Positions 31,339 to 41,389 of a stretch of 64,000 nucleotides of DNA are shown in pieces; positions within the stretch are counted from its first letter, which is position 1, and each line of letters begins with the position of its first letter. The DNA is from Varibaculum prostatecancerukia (GTDB lineage: Bacteria > Actinomycetota > Actinomycetes > Actinomycetales > Actinomycetaceae), in assembly GCF_943169825.2 (NCBI RefSeq), contig NZ_OW968402.1, forward strand, positions 248,001 through 312,000, written 5' to 3'. The notes beneath the pieces were generated by a model. That model was not told the DNA's origin, did no database searches, and worked only from the letters and a program-made list of their open reading frames with translations. Made by a program: the position numbers and the translations under genes.

Positions 31339-32520
31339 ATGCGTATCGGGATAGTTACAGATTGCTACCCCCCACATATGGGCGGAATCGAAACCCAAAC
31401 CTATAACTTGGCGCAACGTCTAAAGGCCGCGGGGCATTCTCCAGAAGTTATAACCGCTACCCGCGATGGATCTTTCGTGGGGCGACGGATTGAAGATCAG
31501 ATCCCGGTACATCGCTTAGGAATGCCCACAATCGGGTTTACCCCCATGAACCCGTTTGCAGCTCCGCTATTCCGGGCTATTTTTCCCCGCTTTGATTTGC
31601 TTCACGTACACGTGGGGGTACTATCCCCCTTTGCCCACCTGGCACTGCAGGTGGCAGCGCAAGGGAACATTCCTACTTTGGCTACTTTCCACTGTGAGCT
31701 TTCTACCTGGGCGCCGATTATGCGTGCCAGCGGATTTTTTGATCGCTGGGCAGAGGCGGGAGTTTTATTTTCCGGGGTATCCTCCCTAATGAACTCGCAA
31801 ATCAACCAGGTGCTACAACCTCGAAATCGCCGGAACTGGCCAATAATCCCCAATGGAGTCGATACTAACTTTTGGGCGCCTAACGAGTCCGCTGCGCAAA
31901 TAGATGGCAAAGCTCCACAGGAAAAAAACAGCGGAGGCATGCCCGCGGAAAGTTCAAATCTTGGCGGGGCTAGTAGCTTTGAAGCCGTGAGCGCTATTCG
32001 TCTGATGCCCCGGAAACGACCCTTAGCCCTGATCAAGTTCACCGAAACCATAAATGATCTGTTGGGTGAGCGTGGCAACTTTTCCCTGAAAGTTTTTGGC
32101 GAGGGCGCATTGCGACCTCTGCTGCGCCGCCAACCTGCAGTCACCGCTGGACAAGTCAGTTTACCCGGGCGCGAAGACGCTGCAGGTCTTTTAAAGACCT
32201 ACCGACAGGCGGACTTGTTTATTACCCTGTGCTTGCACGAAAGTTTCGGAATCGCGGCCGCAGAAGCACGCGCCAGCGGATTACCGGTAATCGTGCGCTC
32301 TCAAAGCCCAATCACTGATTTTATTAACGATGGTATGACCGGCATTACCGCTGGTAGCGATCAGGAATTGGCGGAGAAAACTGCCGCCGCCCTCCTGGAT
32401 GGAAGCATTAGGAAAATGCAAAAAAACTGTCAGCAGCAGCCCTGCCCAGTTTCCTGGGAGCGTTGCTTAGCGGCCACTTTTGCCGCCTATCGGGAAACCC
32501 AAAGCCGTTCGGCGCGCTGA
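31339..32520 (+). CDS. GT4-family glycosyltransferase
   Basis: The protein (393 residues from ATG 31339) is a GT-B fold glycosyltransferase. The N-terminal MRIGIVTDCYPPHMGGIETQ has the acceptor-side glycine motif of GT4 enzymes; the C-terminal half has the nucleotide-sugar E-x7-E motif (ESFGIAAAEARASGLPVI). The mannosyl- or glucosyltransferases of actinobacterial lipid glycosylation look like this. The open frame extends to ATG 31306, and ATG 31330 is also possible; none has a strong ribosome binding site. The substrate is unknown. It is not obviously part of the pilus locus. Confidence 0.8.
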   Translation: MRIGIVTDCYPPHMGGIETQTYNLAQRLKAAGHSPEVITATRDGSFVGRRIEDQIPVHRLGMPTIGFTPMNPFAAPLFRAIFPRFDLLHVHVGVLSPFAHLALQVAAQGNIPTLATFHCELSTWAPIMRASGFFDRWAEAGVLFSGVSSLMNSQINQVLQPRNRRNWPIIPNGVDTNFWAPNESAAQIDGKAPQEKNSGGMPAESSNLGGASSFEAVSAIRLMPRKRPLALIKFTETINDLLGERGNFSLKVFGEGALRPLLRRQPAVTAGQVSLPGREDAAGLLKTYRQADLFITLCLHESFGIAAAEARASGLPVIVRSQSPITDFINDGMTGITAGSDQELAEKTAAALLDGSIRKMQKNCQQQPCPVSWERCLAATFAAYRETQSRSAR

Positions 32521-32522
32521 AA

Positions 32523-33287
32523 CTATTTACCTTCCGCTTGCTTGCGCTTTGCGGCGATAATCCCTTCCGCACGCCGCATAAAATCCGAGAGCCTAGTGGC
32601 GGCAGCCACCACCGCGGGGCCATGAACCCTGCCCGGTTGGCGCCCCATACGATCGATGGGGCCGGAAACACTAAGAGCTGCGACCACCTTGCCAGAAGCT
32701 AAGCGTACCGGAGCGGAAACCGAGGCTAACCCGGGTTCGCGTTCACCGATGGATTGGGCCCAACCCCGGCGGCGGACTACCGAAAGCTGGGTGGCGGTAA
32801 AAGAAGCCCCCTGTAAGCCGCGGTGCAGGCGGTCAGGTTCCTCCCAGGCCAGTAAAATCTGAGCCGCAGAACCGGCTTTCATGGACAGTGCCGAGCCGGT
32901 AGGCGTGGAGTCGCGTAGCCCCAAAGGGGACTCGCAACTGGCAACCACGATTCGCTGATCTCCCTGGCGGCGATACATTTGAGTAGATTCTTGGGTGTGT
33001 TCGCAAAGCGCTTTGAGAATCGGGCGTGCGGAAGCAAGCAGACGATCTTCACCAGCAGCTGAAGCCAGTTCCCCGATTCGCGGACCGAGAATAAAACGCC
33101 CATTAACATCGCGCGCCACAAAACGGTGATACTCCAAAGCAACCGCCAGGCGATGGGCAGTAGGACGTGCCAGACCGGTACTGGTGACTAGCTGAGCCAG
33201 AGTACCCGGCCCCGCCTCTAGCGCACTTAGGACGAGTGCGGCCTTGTCGAGAACCCCGACCCCGCTTCCTTCAGTTTGATTGTCCAT
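32523..33287 (-). CDS. ndgR: IclR-family regulator (NdgR/LtbR-like)
   Basis: The protein (254 residues from ATG 33287) has an N-terminal winged helix (LAQLVTSTGLARPTAHRLAVALE) and a C-terminal IclR effector domain ending near 235. An IclR regulator divergent from leuCD is a conserved actinobacterial arrangement; the known members NdgR and LtbR control leucine and other amino acid genes. I moved the start from TTG 33323 to ATG 33287 because the extra residues do not fit the family. The leuC start is 90 bases away, so the shared promoter region is short. Confidence 0.85.
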   Translation of the reverse strand: MDNQTEGSGVGVLDKAALVLSALEAGPGTLAQLVTSTGLARPTAHRLAVALEYHRFVARDVNGRFILGPRIGELASAAGEDRLLASARPILKALCEHTQESTQMYRRQGDQRIVVASCESPLGLRDSTPTGSALSMKAGSAAQILLAWEEPDRLHRGLQGASFTATQLSVVRRRGWAQSIGEREPGLASVSAPVRLASGKVVAALSVSGPIDRMGRQPGRVHGPAVVAAATRLSDFMRRAEGIIAAKRKQAEGK

Positions 33288-33376
33288 GTTCTGATACTGC
33301 CATCTTAAAGCGTGGAATTCCAACTACACTTTCCGAAGATACAGCAAATCAGGGGCGTAAAACCTAGGAGGTGCGC

Positions 33377-34804
33377 ATGGCTAAGACCTTGGCAGAAAAA
33401 GTTTGGGCTGCTCACGTGGTTAAACATGGCGAAAACGGAGCGCCTGACCTGCTATATATCGACCTACATTTATGCCATGAAGTAACTAGCCCCCAGGCCT
33501 TCGCGGGCTTGCGGATGGCGGGACGAAAAGTACGCCGGCCGGACCTGACTATTGCCACCGAGGATCACAACACCCCCACGGTGGATATCGATTTGCCGAT
33601 AAAAGACCAGACTTCCGCCACCCAGATTCATACCTTGCGGGAAAATGCTAAAGAGTTTGGAATCCGCCTGCACTCTCTGGGGGATGCTGATCAAGGGATC
33701 GTGCACGTGGTGGGTCCGCAACTAGGACTGACCCAACCGGGGATGACGATCGTGTGCGGCGACTCCCACACCTCTACTCACGGAGCCTTCGGAGCCTTAG
33801 CTTTTGGGATTGGTACCTCTCAGGTAGAGCAAGTATTGGCCACCCAGACACTGCCGCTAAAACCTTTTAAAACTATGGCGGTTAATATCCCCGGGAAGCT
33901 CCGCCCGGGAGTGTTTGCCAAAGATATTATATTGGCGATTATCGCCAAGATTGGCACCGGCGGTGGACAGGGATACGTGATTGAATACCGCGGGGAAGCT
34001 ATCGAAAACCTCTCGATGGAAGGCCGGATGACCGTGTGCAATATGTCGATTGAGGCGGGCGCGCGGGCAGGTATGATTGCCCCCGACCAAACCACTTTTG
34101 ACTATATTAAAGGACGCCCGCACGCTTCCGAAGGCGAGCAGTGGGAAAAAGCCGTGCGCTACTGGCAGAGCCTGCGAAGTGACCCGGACGCCGAGTTTGA
34201 CCGGGAAGTCACGATCCCCGCTGAAAGCATCGAACCCTTTGTCACCTGGGGAACTAATCCGGGGCAAGGGGTGGCGCTGAGCGGAAAAGTGCCCGACCCC
34301 GAGCAGATGCGCACCGATAGCGAGCGAGATTCCGCCCGGCGAGCCCTCGAATATATGGGGTTAACCCCGGGTACCCCGATGCGTGACATTCAAGTGGATA
34401 CAGTGTTCATCGGCTCTTGCACCAACGGGCGAATCGAAGATTTACGCACCGTAGCCCAGGTTTGGCAGGGGCGTAAAAAATCTGAGGACGTTCGGGTATT
34501 GGTAGTTCCCGGTTCGGCGCGGGTGCGTCTGCAGGCCGCGGCCGAGGGGCTGGATAAAATCTTCACCAGCTTCGGGGCCGAGTGGCGCAACGCCGGATGC
34601 TCAATGTGTCTGGGAATGAATCCCGACAAACTGGGGGAGAAGGAGCGCTCCGCCTCCACCTCGAACCGTAACTTTGAGGGGCGGCAAGGAAAGAATTCGC
34701 GTACGCACCTGGTGTCGCCGGCGATTGCCGCTGCCACCGCAGTTACCGGACATCTAGCTAGTCCGCAGGAGTTACCGACAGTATCTACCAGGAAAGAGGT
34801 ATAA
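33377..34804 (+). CDS. leuC: 3-isopropylmalate dehydratase large subunit
   Basis: The 475-residue aconitase-family enzyme isomerises isopropylmalate in leucine synthesis. Iron-sulfur ligands are in [12 protein letters not shown] and [23 protein letters not shown] is the substrate-site signature. ATG 33377 follows CTAGGAGG with good spacing; an in-frame GTG at 33371 is less likely. It is followed after three bases by leuD, and the two subunits form one complex. A divergent NdgR-like regulator probably controls the pair. Confidence 0.95.
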   Translation: MAKTLAEKVWAAHVVKHGENGAPDLLYIDLHLCHEVTSPQAFAGLRMAGRKVRRPDLTIATEDHNTPTVDIDLPIKDQTSATQIHTLRENAKEFGIRLHSLGDADQGIVHVVGPQLGLTQPGMTIVCGDSHTSTHGAFGALAFGIGTSQVEQVLATQTLPLKPFKTMAVNIPGKLRPGVFAKDIILAIIAKIGTGGGQGYVIEYRGEAIENLSMEGRMTVCNMSIEAGARAGMIAPDQTTFDYIKGRPHASEGEQWEKAVRYWQSLRSDPDAEFDREVTIPAESIEPFVTWGTNPGQGVALSGKVPDPEQMRTDSERDSARRALEYMGLTPGTPMRDIQVDTVFIGSCTNGRIEDLRTVAQVWQGRKKSEDVRVLVVPGSARVRLQAAAEGLDKIFTSFGAEWRNAGCSMCLGMNPDKLGEKERSASTSNRNFEGRQGKNSRTHLVSPAIAAATAVTGHLASPQELPTVSTRKEV

Positions 34805-34807
34805 GCG

Positions 34808-35473
34808 ATGAAAAAGTTTATTTCCCATACCGGTATTGGGGTGCCGCTGCGGCGCTCGAATGTAGATACTGACCAGATTATTCCGGCGGTCTATCTAAAA
34901 CGGGTGACCAAAACCGGCTTCGAGGACGGACTGTTTGCTGCCTGGCGGCAAGATAAAGACTTTGTACTAAATCTCGCTCCCTTTAGAAACGGATCGATTC
35001 TGGTGGCGGGCCCTGATTTTGGTACTGGATCCAGTCGCGAACACGCAGTTTGGGCATTGCGTGACTACGGATTCCGAGTAGTGTTGGCTCCCAAGTTTGC
35101 CGATATTTTCCGCGGTAATTGCGAAAAGGACGGGATGGTAGCGGCAGTTATTAGTCCGGAGGATTGCCAGGCCCTATGGAAAATGTTAGAGGCGGAGCCG
35201 GGCAAAGAAATCACAGTTGACTTAGAAAAACGACTGGTTACTTGCGGTTCTTTTAGCTGCAGTTTCCAAATTGACGACTACACTCGCTGGCGGCTGTTGG
35301 AAGGGCTAGACGATATCGACCTTACTTTGCGTGATGAGGAGGCGATTAGCGCCTATGAGGAAGCAAGGCCGGATTTCATGCCGCGTACCCTGCCCGCTAA
35401 GCATCTGCCCCCAGCTGAGGTAGTTTCTGCCCGGGAAGTTACCCTCGGGATTCCTGAGGTCAAGCGCTCTTAA
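34808..35473 (+). CDS. leuD: 3-isopropylmalate dehydratase small subunit
   Basis: The 221-residue partner of LeuC carries the swivelling domain: [16 protein letters not shown] near the N terminus and [17 protein letters not shown] around residues 74-90 are family signatures. It lies three bases after leuC with an AAGAGG ribosome binding site. About 20 residues longer than E. coli LeuD at the C terminus, as in other actinobacteria. A terminator hairpin lies at 35549-35577. Confidence 0.95.
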   Translation: MKKFISHTGIGVPLRRSNVDTDQIIPAVYLKRVTKTGFEDGLFAAWRQDKDFVLNLAPFRNGSILVAGPDFGTGSSREHAVWALRDYGFRVVLAPKFADIFRGNCEKDGMVAAVISPEDCQALWKMLEAEPGKEITVDLEKRLVTCGSFSCSFQIDDYTRWRLLEGLDDIDLTLRDEEAISAYEEARPDFMPRTLPAKHLPPAEVVSAREVTLGIPEVKRS

Positions 35474-35548
35474 TCTCGTAGCGTAAAACCTGCTTTTGTC
35501 CAGGTGGCTTTCCCCAAGGTTTATCTTTGCTCTTAGCCTAGTTTTCTT

Positions 35549-35577
35549 GAAAACACCCTTGTTAATAGGGTATTTTC
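35549..35577 (+). terminator. Terminator after leuCD
   Basis: GAAAACACCCT (35549-35559) pairs, with one mismatch, with AGGGTATTTTC (35567-35577), loop TGTTAAT. The T-rich right arm fits an intrinsic terminator. Confidence 0.55.
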
Positions 35578-35651
35578 TCCCAGTTGTCTACTTGAAGTCG
35601 CGCAGGCAGGTAGACTGGGAACACTGGGAAAAGCGGAAAGGGAAGTAACAC

Positions 35652-36971
35652 GTGGAACCGGTTCTAGAAGTGCAAGGCGGACATCCGCTGACAGGTCGTA
35701 TTAAGGTGCGGGGGGCAAAGAATTTTGTACCTAAAGCGATGGTAGCGGCGCTGTTAGGGAAAACTCCTTCCGTCTTGAAAAATGTGCCACTTATTCGTGA
35801 CGTAGATATTGTCTGCGGTTTGCTGGAACTGCACGGAGTGAAAACCGACTACGATTCCGCTAGTGGACAATTGTTTATTGACCCCTCTAATATCGAGGCT
35901 GCCCAGGTGGCCAGTATCGATACCCTGGCAGGTTCTTCGCGAATCCCGATCCTATTCTGTGGGCCACTCCTACACCGCCTCGGGGAAGCGATCATACCTG
36001 ACCTGGGTGGGTGCGTAATCGGGACTCGTCCTATTGATTTCCACCTGTCGATTCTGCGTTCTTTTGGGGCGCAGGTAGACAAGATGCGTTCCGGCATTCA
36101 TATCGCCGCTCCAGAAGGTTTGCGGGGAGCAGTCATCGAACTGCCCTACCCTTCAGTAGGCGCAACTGAACAGACCCTGCTGGCGGGGGTACAAGCCGAG
36201 GGGATTACGGAGCTGCGTGGTGCCGCCATTGAACCGGAAATCATGGATTTGATCAATGTGCTGCAAAAGATGGGCGCCATCATCAGCGTAGATACTGATC
36301 GCACTATCCAGATTGAAGGGGTCGAAAACCTGGAAGGTTTCACTCACACCGCCCTCTCCGATCGCATCGAGGCCGCCTCCTGGGGGTCAGCCGCCCTCGC
36401 CACCCACGGAGATATTTTTGTGGAGGGCGCCTCCCAGCCGGAAATGATTACCTTCCTTAATGTGTTCCGCAAGGTGGGGGGCGCATTCTCGGTGGAACGA
36501 GACGGGATTCGTTTCTATCATCCAGGCGGGGAACTAAAACCGATTGTGCTAGAAACCAATGTGCATCCCGGATTTATGACTGACTGGCAGCAACCCTTGG
36601 TGGTGGCGCTCACCCAGGCTCACGGACTGTCAATCGTGCATGAAACCGTCTATGAGCAGCGTTTTGGATTCACCACCGCCCTCAATAAGATGGGGGCGCA
36701 AATTCAACTGTATCGGGAATGTCTAACCGGATTGGCCTGCAGATTCGGGCAAAGAAACTATTATCATTCGGCGGCGATTTCCGGGCCGACCCCGCTGCAC
36801 GGAGCCGATATTACCATCCCCGACCTGCGGGGAGGGTTCTCCCATTTAATTGCGGCGCTGGCCGCCGAAGGGAAATCTACAGTCCGCGGAATCGATATGA
36901 TTAGCCGCGGGTACGAGCATTTCCTTACTAAACTGGGAACATTAGGTGCGCAAGTCAAGCTGGAAAAATAA
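35652..36971 (+). CDS. murA: UDP-N-acetylglucosamine 1-carboxyvinyltransferase
   Basis: The 439-residue enzyme starts peptidoglycan precursor synthesis by transferring enolpyruvate to UDP-GlcNAc. The catalytic cysteine is present as Cys121 in GGCVIGTRPIDFH, so the enzyme should be of the fosfomycin-sensitive class, unlike the Asp variant of mycobacteria. GAKNFVPKAM near the N terminus is the conserved substrate site (usually KN-x3). The start is GTG 35652 after GGAAAGGGAAG. It is followed closely by plsC, gpsA and ddl, an envelope and phospholipid gene group. Confidence 0.93.
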   Translation: MEPVLEVQGGHPLTGRIKVRGAKNFVPKAMVAALLGKTPSVLKNVPLIRDVDIVCGLLELHGVKTDYDSASGQLFIDPSNIEAAQVASIDTLAGSSRIPILFCGPLLHRLGEAIIPDLGGCVIGTRPIDFHLSILRSFGAQVDKMRSGIHIAAPEGLRGAVIELPYPSVGATEQTLLAGVQAEGITELRGAAIEPEIMDLINVLQKMGAIISVDTDRTIQIEGVENLEGFTHTALSDRIEAASWGSAALATHGDIFVEGASQPEMITFLNVFRKVGGAFSVERDGIRFYHPGGELKPIVLETNVHPGFMTDWQQPLVVALTQAHGLSIVHETVYEQRFGFTTALNKMGAQIQLYRECLTGLACRFGQRNYYHSAAISGPTPLHGADITIPDLRGGFSHLIAALAAEGKSTVRGIDMISRGYEHFLTKLGTLGAQVKLEK

Positions 36972-36980
36972 GGGGTAAGC

Positions 36981-37835
36981 ATGGCCGGTAAATTTTCTCG
37001 CTTCTATAAGTTTTGTGTACGCGTAGCGCGTATACCTGTAGGGGCGGTCACCCGCCGGCATTGGGAAGGGCAAGAAAACCTGCCTAAAGAGGGCGGGTTT
37101 GTGGCTGTTGTTAACCACATTTCCGAGTTCGATTCCATGACCATGATGCACTTTATGACCAGTGCGGGATATCCGGTGCGAGTTCTTTGTAAAGAGGAAC
37201 TTTTCAAGGTTCCGGTGTTGGGTTCGATTTTGCGTGCTTGCGGGCAAATTCCGGTTTATCGGGAATCCACCCACTCCCGGGACGCGCTTTCTGCCGCGAT
37301 TAAGGGGCTGCAAGCAGGCGAATGTATCACGGTTTACGGGGAAGGCACCTTGACTCGAGATCCCGATTTTTGGCCGATGCGGATGAAAACCGGGGCGGTG
37401 CGGATGGCGCTGCGTGCGCGAGTGCCGCTGGTTCCGGTGGTGCAGTGGGGGGCGCAGGATGTGCTGGATCGTTACGCTCGCCGTCCAGACTTGAAGGGTA
37501 AAAAGGATGTGTGGGTACATGCTCTGCCCGCCGTAGACCTATCTGACCTGTATGATCGGGCTGATGATCCTGAAGCTTGGTATCAGGCTACCGAAAGAAT
37601 AGAAGCGGCGATTTGCCGCGGCCTGGAACAGATTCGAGGAATAAAAATGCCGCACCGTCCTCTAGATCGTAAATCTGCCCGGATGCCCTCAAAGAAACAA
37701 TTAGGGGTAGCTGCGAAGGCATGGCGAGCAGATCACCCCGAAAAGCCGGTAACTGCGCGGGAACTAGGAGAGCTCGGCCCTTATCTTAAAGGCGGTTCTA
37801 CCAGCACTAACCCTGAGTCTCAACAGGAGGGGTAG
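36981..37835 (+). CDS. plsC: 1-acyl-sn-glycerol-3-phosphate acyltransferase
   Basis: The 284-residue acyltransferase has the H-x4-D motif NHISEFD (His46, Asp51) and the glycerophosphate-binding EGTLTRD. It would acylate lysophosphatidate to phosphatidate at the membrane. The C-terminal tail of about 60 residues is basic and then Ser/Gly/Glu-rich and outside the catalytic domain. It begins ten bases after murA and ends seven bases before gpsA, which makes the glycerol-phosphate substrate, so the two act in the same pathway. Confidence 0.9.
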   Translation: MAGKFSRFYKFCVRVARIPVGAVTRRHWEGQENLPKEGGFVAVVNHISEFDSMTMMHFMTSAGYPVRVLCKEELFKVPVLGSILRACGQIPVYRESTHSRDALSAAIKGLQAGECITVYGEGTLTRDPDFWPMRMKTGAVRMALRARVPLVPVVQWGAQDVLDRYARRPDLKGKKDVWVHALPAVDLSDLYDRADDPEAWYQATERIEAAICRGLEQIRGIKMPHRPLDRKSARMPSKKQLGVAAKAWRADHPEKPVTARELGELGPYLKGGSTSTNPESQQEG

Positions 37836-37841
37836 TTCGTT

Positions 37842-38867
37842 ATGTCCGCCTCCTCCGTTCGCAAAGTCGCTGTGCTCGGCGCCGGAGCTTGGGGAACCGT
37901 ATTTGCGCAAATACTTGCGGATGCTGGCAATGAGGTACGGATCTGGGCGCGGCGAGCAGAACTTGCCGAACAAATCAACGCGGGCGAAAATCCGCGGTAC
38001 GTGCCGGGAATAAAACTGCATGGACTCAGTGCCGCTAGTGACCTGGAATGGGTTTGCCAAGGTGTCGGGATGGTAGTGGTGTCGATTCCTTCAAATGGGG
38101 TGCGCGCCCTCATGGAGCAAGTCCGTGACTTTCTTCCCCTAAATGCCACCGTGATTTCGCTGGTAAAAGGGTTAGAAGCAGGAACCTTGCAAGTAATGAC
38201 GGAAGTTATCTCCGAGGCCGGACGGATACACCCTTCCCGGATAGTGGCGGTGTCGGGGCCGAACCTTTCTGGCGAGATTGCCCGACACGAACCCACCGGA
38301 GCCGCCGTTGCCGGGGAAGACTCTTGGCGCGCAGGCTTGGTGGCTTCGCGCATTCACACCCATTATTTCCGTCCCTATGTGGCAGAAGATGTAGTGGGGG
38401 TAGAAATCGGCGGGGTAGTCAAGAACATTGTCGCTATGGCGGTTGGCGCCGCTGAAGGTCTGGGACTGGGAGTCAACTCCCGTTCTTTCCTGATTACTCG
38501 CGGGCTGGCCGAAATGGTGCGTCTCGGGGTAGCGATGGGCGCAAAGTCAGATACCTTCCTGGGACTAGCGGGACTGGGCGACCTGGTAGCAACCTGCTCT
38601 TCCTCATCCTCCCGCAATTTTGCTTTCGGTTATCGACTAGGGCAGGGGATGGATATTTCCCAGGCGCTGGAGGCTTCGGCGGGCACGGTCGAGGGGGCAC
38701 GCTCGTGTCCGGTAGTGCGCGAATTGGCGCATAAGAAGGGAGTTTCAATGCCGATTAACTCCGCCGCCTATCGGGTGATTAGTGGTAAACAGACTTTAGA
38801 AGAAGCGTTAGTATCTTTGAGTACTGGGCCGCGGGTAACTGATGGACCCAGCGCGCGAATGGTATAG
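37842..38867 (+). CDS. gpsA: Glycerol-3-phosphate dehydrogenase (NAD(P)+)
   Basis: The 341-residue enzyme makes sn-glycerol 3-phosphate from dihydroxyacetone phosphate. The nucleotide-binding loop VLGAGAWGT is at residues 11-19, and the catalytic lysine region is EIGGVVKNIVAMAVG. GLAGLGDLVATCSS is another family block. It sits between plsC and ddl with very short gaps, so all four envelope genes are probably one operon. Confidence 0.95.
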   Translation: MSASSVRKVAVLGAGAWGTVFAQILADAGNEVRIWARRAELAEQINAGENPRYVPGIKLHGLSAASDLEWVCQGVGMVVVSIPSNGVRALMEQVRDFLPLNATVISLVKGLEAGTLQVMTEVISEAGRIHPSRIVAVSGPNLSGEIARHEPTGAAVAGEDSWRAGLVASRIHTHYFRPYVAEDVVGVEIGGVVKNIVAMAVGAAEGLGLGVNSRSFLITRGLAEMVRLGVAMGAKSDTFLGLAGLGDLVATCSSSSSRNFAFGYRLGQGMDISQALEASAGTVEGARSCPVVRELAHKKGVSMPINSAAYRVISGKQTLEEALVSLSTGPRVTDGPSARMV

Positions 38868-38879
38868 AGAGGACAGGCC

Positions 38880-40007
38880 ATGACGCCAAGCGATAAAAGT
38901 AAACCTCGGGTATTAGTGCTGTTCGGGGGAGAATCCGGGGAGCATGGGATTTCTTGTGCGACCGCGGCCGGGGTTGTCGAGGCGATCGACCATGACCGTT
39001 TCGAGGTAGTTACCGTAGGGATTACCCCGCAGGGACAGTGGGTACCGGTAGATTTTAGTTCCGACCAGTTCCAAATATCCGAGGAGGGAGTGGCTCAGGT
39101 TCCTGCCGCAAACCGGCAGCTTTTCTTGTCCCCTGGAGACGGTCATGTGGTGAGCTTGCCCACCCAGCTGGGACCAGAATTTTCCCTTGCTGATTTGGGC
39201 AGTTTTGATGTGGTGTTTCCCTTGCTGCACGGGCCTTTCGGTGAAGATGGAACTGTGCAGGGACTGCTAGAAATGATGCACTTGCCCTATGTGGGTTGCG
39301 GGGTATTAGCTTCGGCGGCTGCGATGGATAAACCCACCACTAAGATACTTTTACATGAGGCTAATCTGCCGGCCGGAAGATGGGAAACTGTGACCGCGAG
39401 TCAGTGGAGCCATGACCGTTCCGGGGTGCTGGAGCGGTTGGCACACCTGGGACTGCCGGTCTTTGTAAAACCCGCGCGCGCCGGCTCCTCTTTAGGGATT
39501 ACTAAAGTGAGCAACGCAGACGCTATGGAAGCAGCAGTTATCAAGGCACAAGCGGTGGATCCCCGGGTGATTGTGGAACAGGAGCTAACCGGTTTTGAGG
39601 TGGAATGCGCGGTGTTGCAGGGAGCTGACGGGCGTCCTCGTACCACTGAGCCGGGGAAAATCGCTATGCGCGATGACGTGGTATTTTATGACTACAAAAC
39701 CAAGTATTTCGGGGAAGACAGCGTCAGTTTAGAAATCCCGGCGAAGATACCCGAGCATTTGGCTACCCAGGTGCGCGAGATTGCCGCCAAGGCGTTCGAG
39801 GCGCTGGGGTGTGAAGGGTTAGCGCGGGTAGACTTTTTTGTCGATCCCGAGAAGGATTCGGTGGTAATTAACGAGGTGAACACCATGCCCGGGTTTACCC
39901 CGTTTTCTATGTACCCCAAATTATGGGAACATATGGGTATTGGGTATTCCCAGCTTATGGAGGAATTGATTTCTTTAGCGCTGGCGCGTCCGGTGGGGTT
40001 GAGATAA
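38880..40007 (+). CDS. ddl: D-alanine--D-alanine ligase
   Basis: The 375-residue ATP-grasp ligase joins two D-alanines for the peptidoglycan stem peptide. Signatures are LFGGESGEHGISC (residues 13-25), HGPFGEDGTVQGLLE in the middle, and INEVNTMPGFTPFSMYPKLW at the C-terminal metal site. A Tyr/Phe switch for lactate specificity cannot be judged safely from the sequence. It follows gpsA by 12 bases with GAGAGGACAG upstream. Confidence 0.95.
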   Translation: MTPSDKSKPRVLVLFGGESGEHGISCATAAGVVEAIDHDRFEVVTVGITPQGQWVPVDFSSDQFQISEEGVAQVPAANRQLFLSPGDGHVVSLPTQLGPEFSLADLGSFDVVFPLLHGPFGEDGTVQGLLEMMHLPYVGCGVLASAAAMDKPTTKILLHEANLPAGRWETVTASQWSHDRSGVLERLAHLGLPVFVKPARAGSSLGITKVSNADAMEAAVIKAQAVDPRVIVEQELTGFEVECAVLQGADGRPRTTEPGKIAMRDDVVFYDYKTKYFGEDSVSLEIPAKIPEHLATQVREIAAKAFEALGCEGLARVDFFVDPEKDSVVINEVNTMPGFTPFSMYPKLWEHMGIGYSQLMEELISLALARPVGLR

Positions 40008-40073
40008 CAAACATCGGAAAAATGGAGTTCATTTCCTGAGCTAACGAAGAACTAAACAATTAGGGTTGGAGAT

Positions 40074-40988
40074 ATGGCGAAGAAACGCGTGACCTTGGTA
40101 ACTTGTGCACAGTATCCGAATTTATCTGAGGACGAGGCGGGACTGGTTGATGAATTAAACTCTCGCGGAGTCGATGCCCGGATTGCGATTTGGAATGATC
40201 CCGAGGTGGATTGGGAAGAAGCAGGGGTATGCGTAATCCGTTCGGTGCGCGACTATGCCGCTCACCAGGAGGAGTTCGTGCAGTGGGCACATCAGGTTCC
40301 CCGCTTGTTAAACCCGGCAGATGTTGTCAAATGGGCAACAGACAAACACTACCTGCTGCAGCTGGAGGAGCGGGGAGTTCCGGTGATTCCTACTACCTGG
40401 CTACAGCCGGAACAAAAGCTTAATAAACACCAGGTACATACCCGTTTTCCCGCTTCCGGTGAGTTCGTAGTTAAACCGGCGGTTTCTTCCGGGGGGCGCG
40501 AAATGGGACGTTACGACGCCAATAATGGGACGGCCCGGACGGCGGCCATCACTCACGCCTACAGCCTGTTACAAGAGGGACGTTCGGTGATGGTTCAGCG
40601 TTACCTCTCGCAGGTAGATGAACACGGCGAATACTCCCTGGTCTATATGAATGGAGTGTTGTCGCACTCGGTAGAAAAAGCCGCTATGCTCACTAACCCG
40701 AATACCACCGAAGTGCAGGCCGACGAGGAAGTCACCGGAAACCGGCAACCCAAACCGGAAGAATGGATGTTCGGGGAAAAGGTACGTTCCGCAATCCACT
40801 CGATGATTAAAGACCGCTTGGGACACGATCAGCACCTGCTGTTCTTGCGGATAGATATCGTTCCCGATGGCAAAGGTTCTTACTACCTGATGGAAGTTTC
40901 CCCGGTAGACGGTTCGCTATATCTACGTACGCGCGAGGACGGGATTGCTACTTTTGCCGACGCGATTTGTAACCGGGTCTTTTGGTAA
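40074..40988 (+). CDS. ATP-grasp enzyme of unknown substrate (RimK/DcsG-like)
   Basis: The 304-residue protein has an ATP-grasp domain: FVVKPAVSSGGREMG (about residues 131-145) for ATP, MVQRYL, EYSLVYMNG, and a C-terminal LMEVSPVDGSLYL metal-binding segment. It belongs with glutathione-synthetase/RimK-like ligases, among which the cycloserine synthetase DcsG has a similar start (VTCAQYPNLSEDEA is typical of this subgroup). Substrate unknown; neighbours (ddl upstream, tRNA-His and ribosomal genes downstream) do not define it. GGGTTGGAG precedes ATG 40074. Confidence 0.75.
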   Translation: MAKKRVTLVTCAQYPNLSEDEAGLVDELNSRGVDARIAIWNDPEVDWEEAGVCVIRSVRDYAAHQEEFVQWAHQVPRLLNPADVVKWATDKHYLLQLEERGVPVIPTTWLQPEQKLNKHQVHTRFPASGEFVVKPAVSSGGREMGRYDANNGTARTAAITHAYSLLQEGRSVMVQRYLSQVDEHGEYSLVYMNGVLSHSVEKAAMLTNPNTTEVQADEEVTGNRQPKPEEWMFGEKVRSAIHSMIKDRLGHDQHLLFLRIDIVPDGKGSYYLMEVSPVDGSLYLRTREDGIATFADAICNRVFW

Positions 40989-41110
40989 GAACAGTATTTG
41001 ACCTGCGCTAAGGGCAGGTGTGAGCGGATACATAGGCTAGCTTAGCGACAATAATTTTATCTGGAGCCTTTGGTTAGATAAAGTGGGTATTCGTTGCTAT
41101 GCGATAAATG

Positions 41111-41186
41111 GTGGCTGTAGTTCAGTTGGTAGAACGCCTGGTTGTGGTCCAGGAGGTCGCGGGTTCGAGCCCCGTCAGCCACCCCA
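41111..41186 (+). tRNA. tRNA-His (GTG)
   Basis: Acceptor arms GTGGCTG (41111-41117) and CAGCCAC (41176-41182) pair fully; the anticodon loop TTGTGGT gives GTG. The base before the start is G (41110), which can be G-1 opposite C73, the identity feature of tRNA-His. CCA is encoded at 41184-41186. Confidence 0.95.
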
Positions 41187-41389
41187 TACGGCAGCTGTGT
41201 TGCAGTTTGCCGCAGAGGCGGTTCAAATGATTCCTTGGGCTTGCGGTGGCAGATAACACACTGTCTGGACAGGGATTTTGTTTGATAAACGCCGCTGGTA
41301 TCGACTAGCCTAGTTAGTCGGTGCCGGTTGTTTGGAAGACCGGCTGGGTTCGGTTTTCCGGACAAAAGAAAATGTACGTGACTAAGGAA

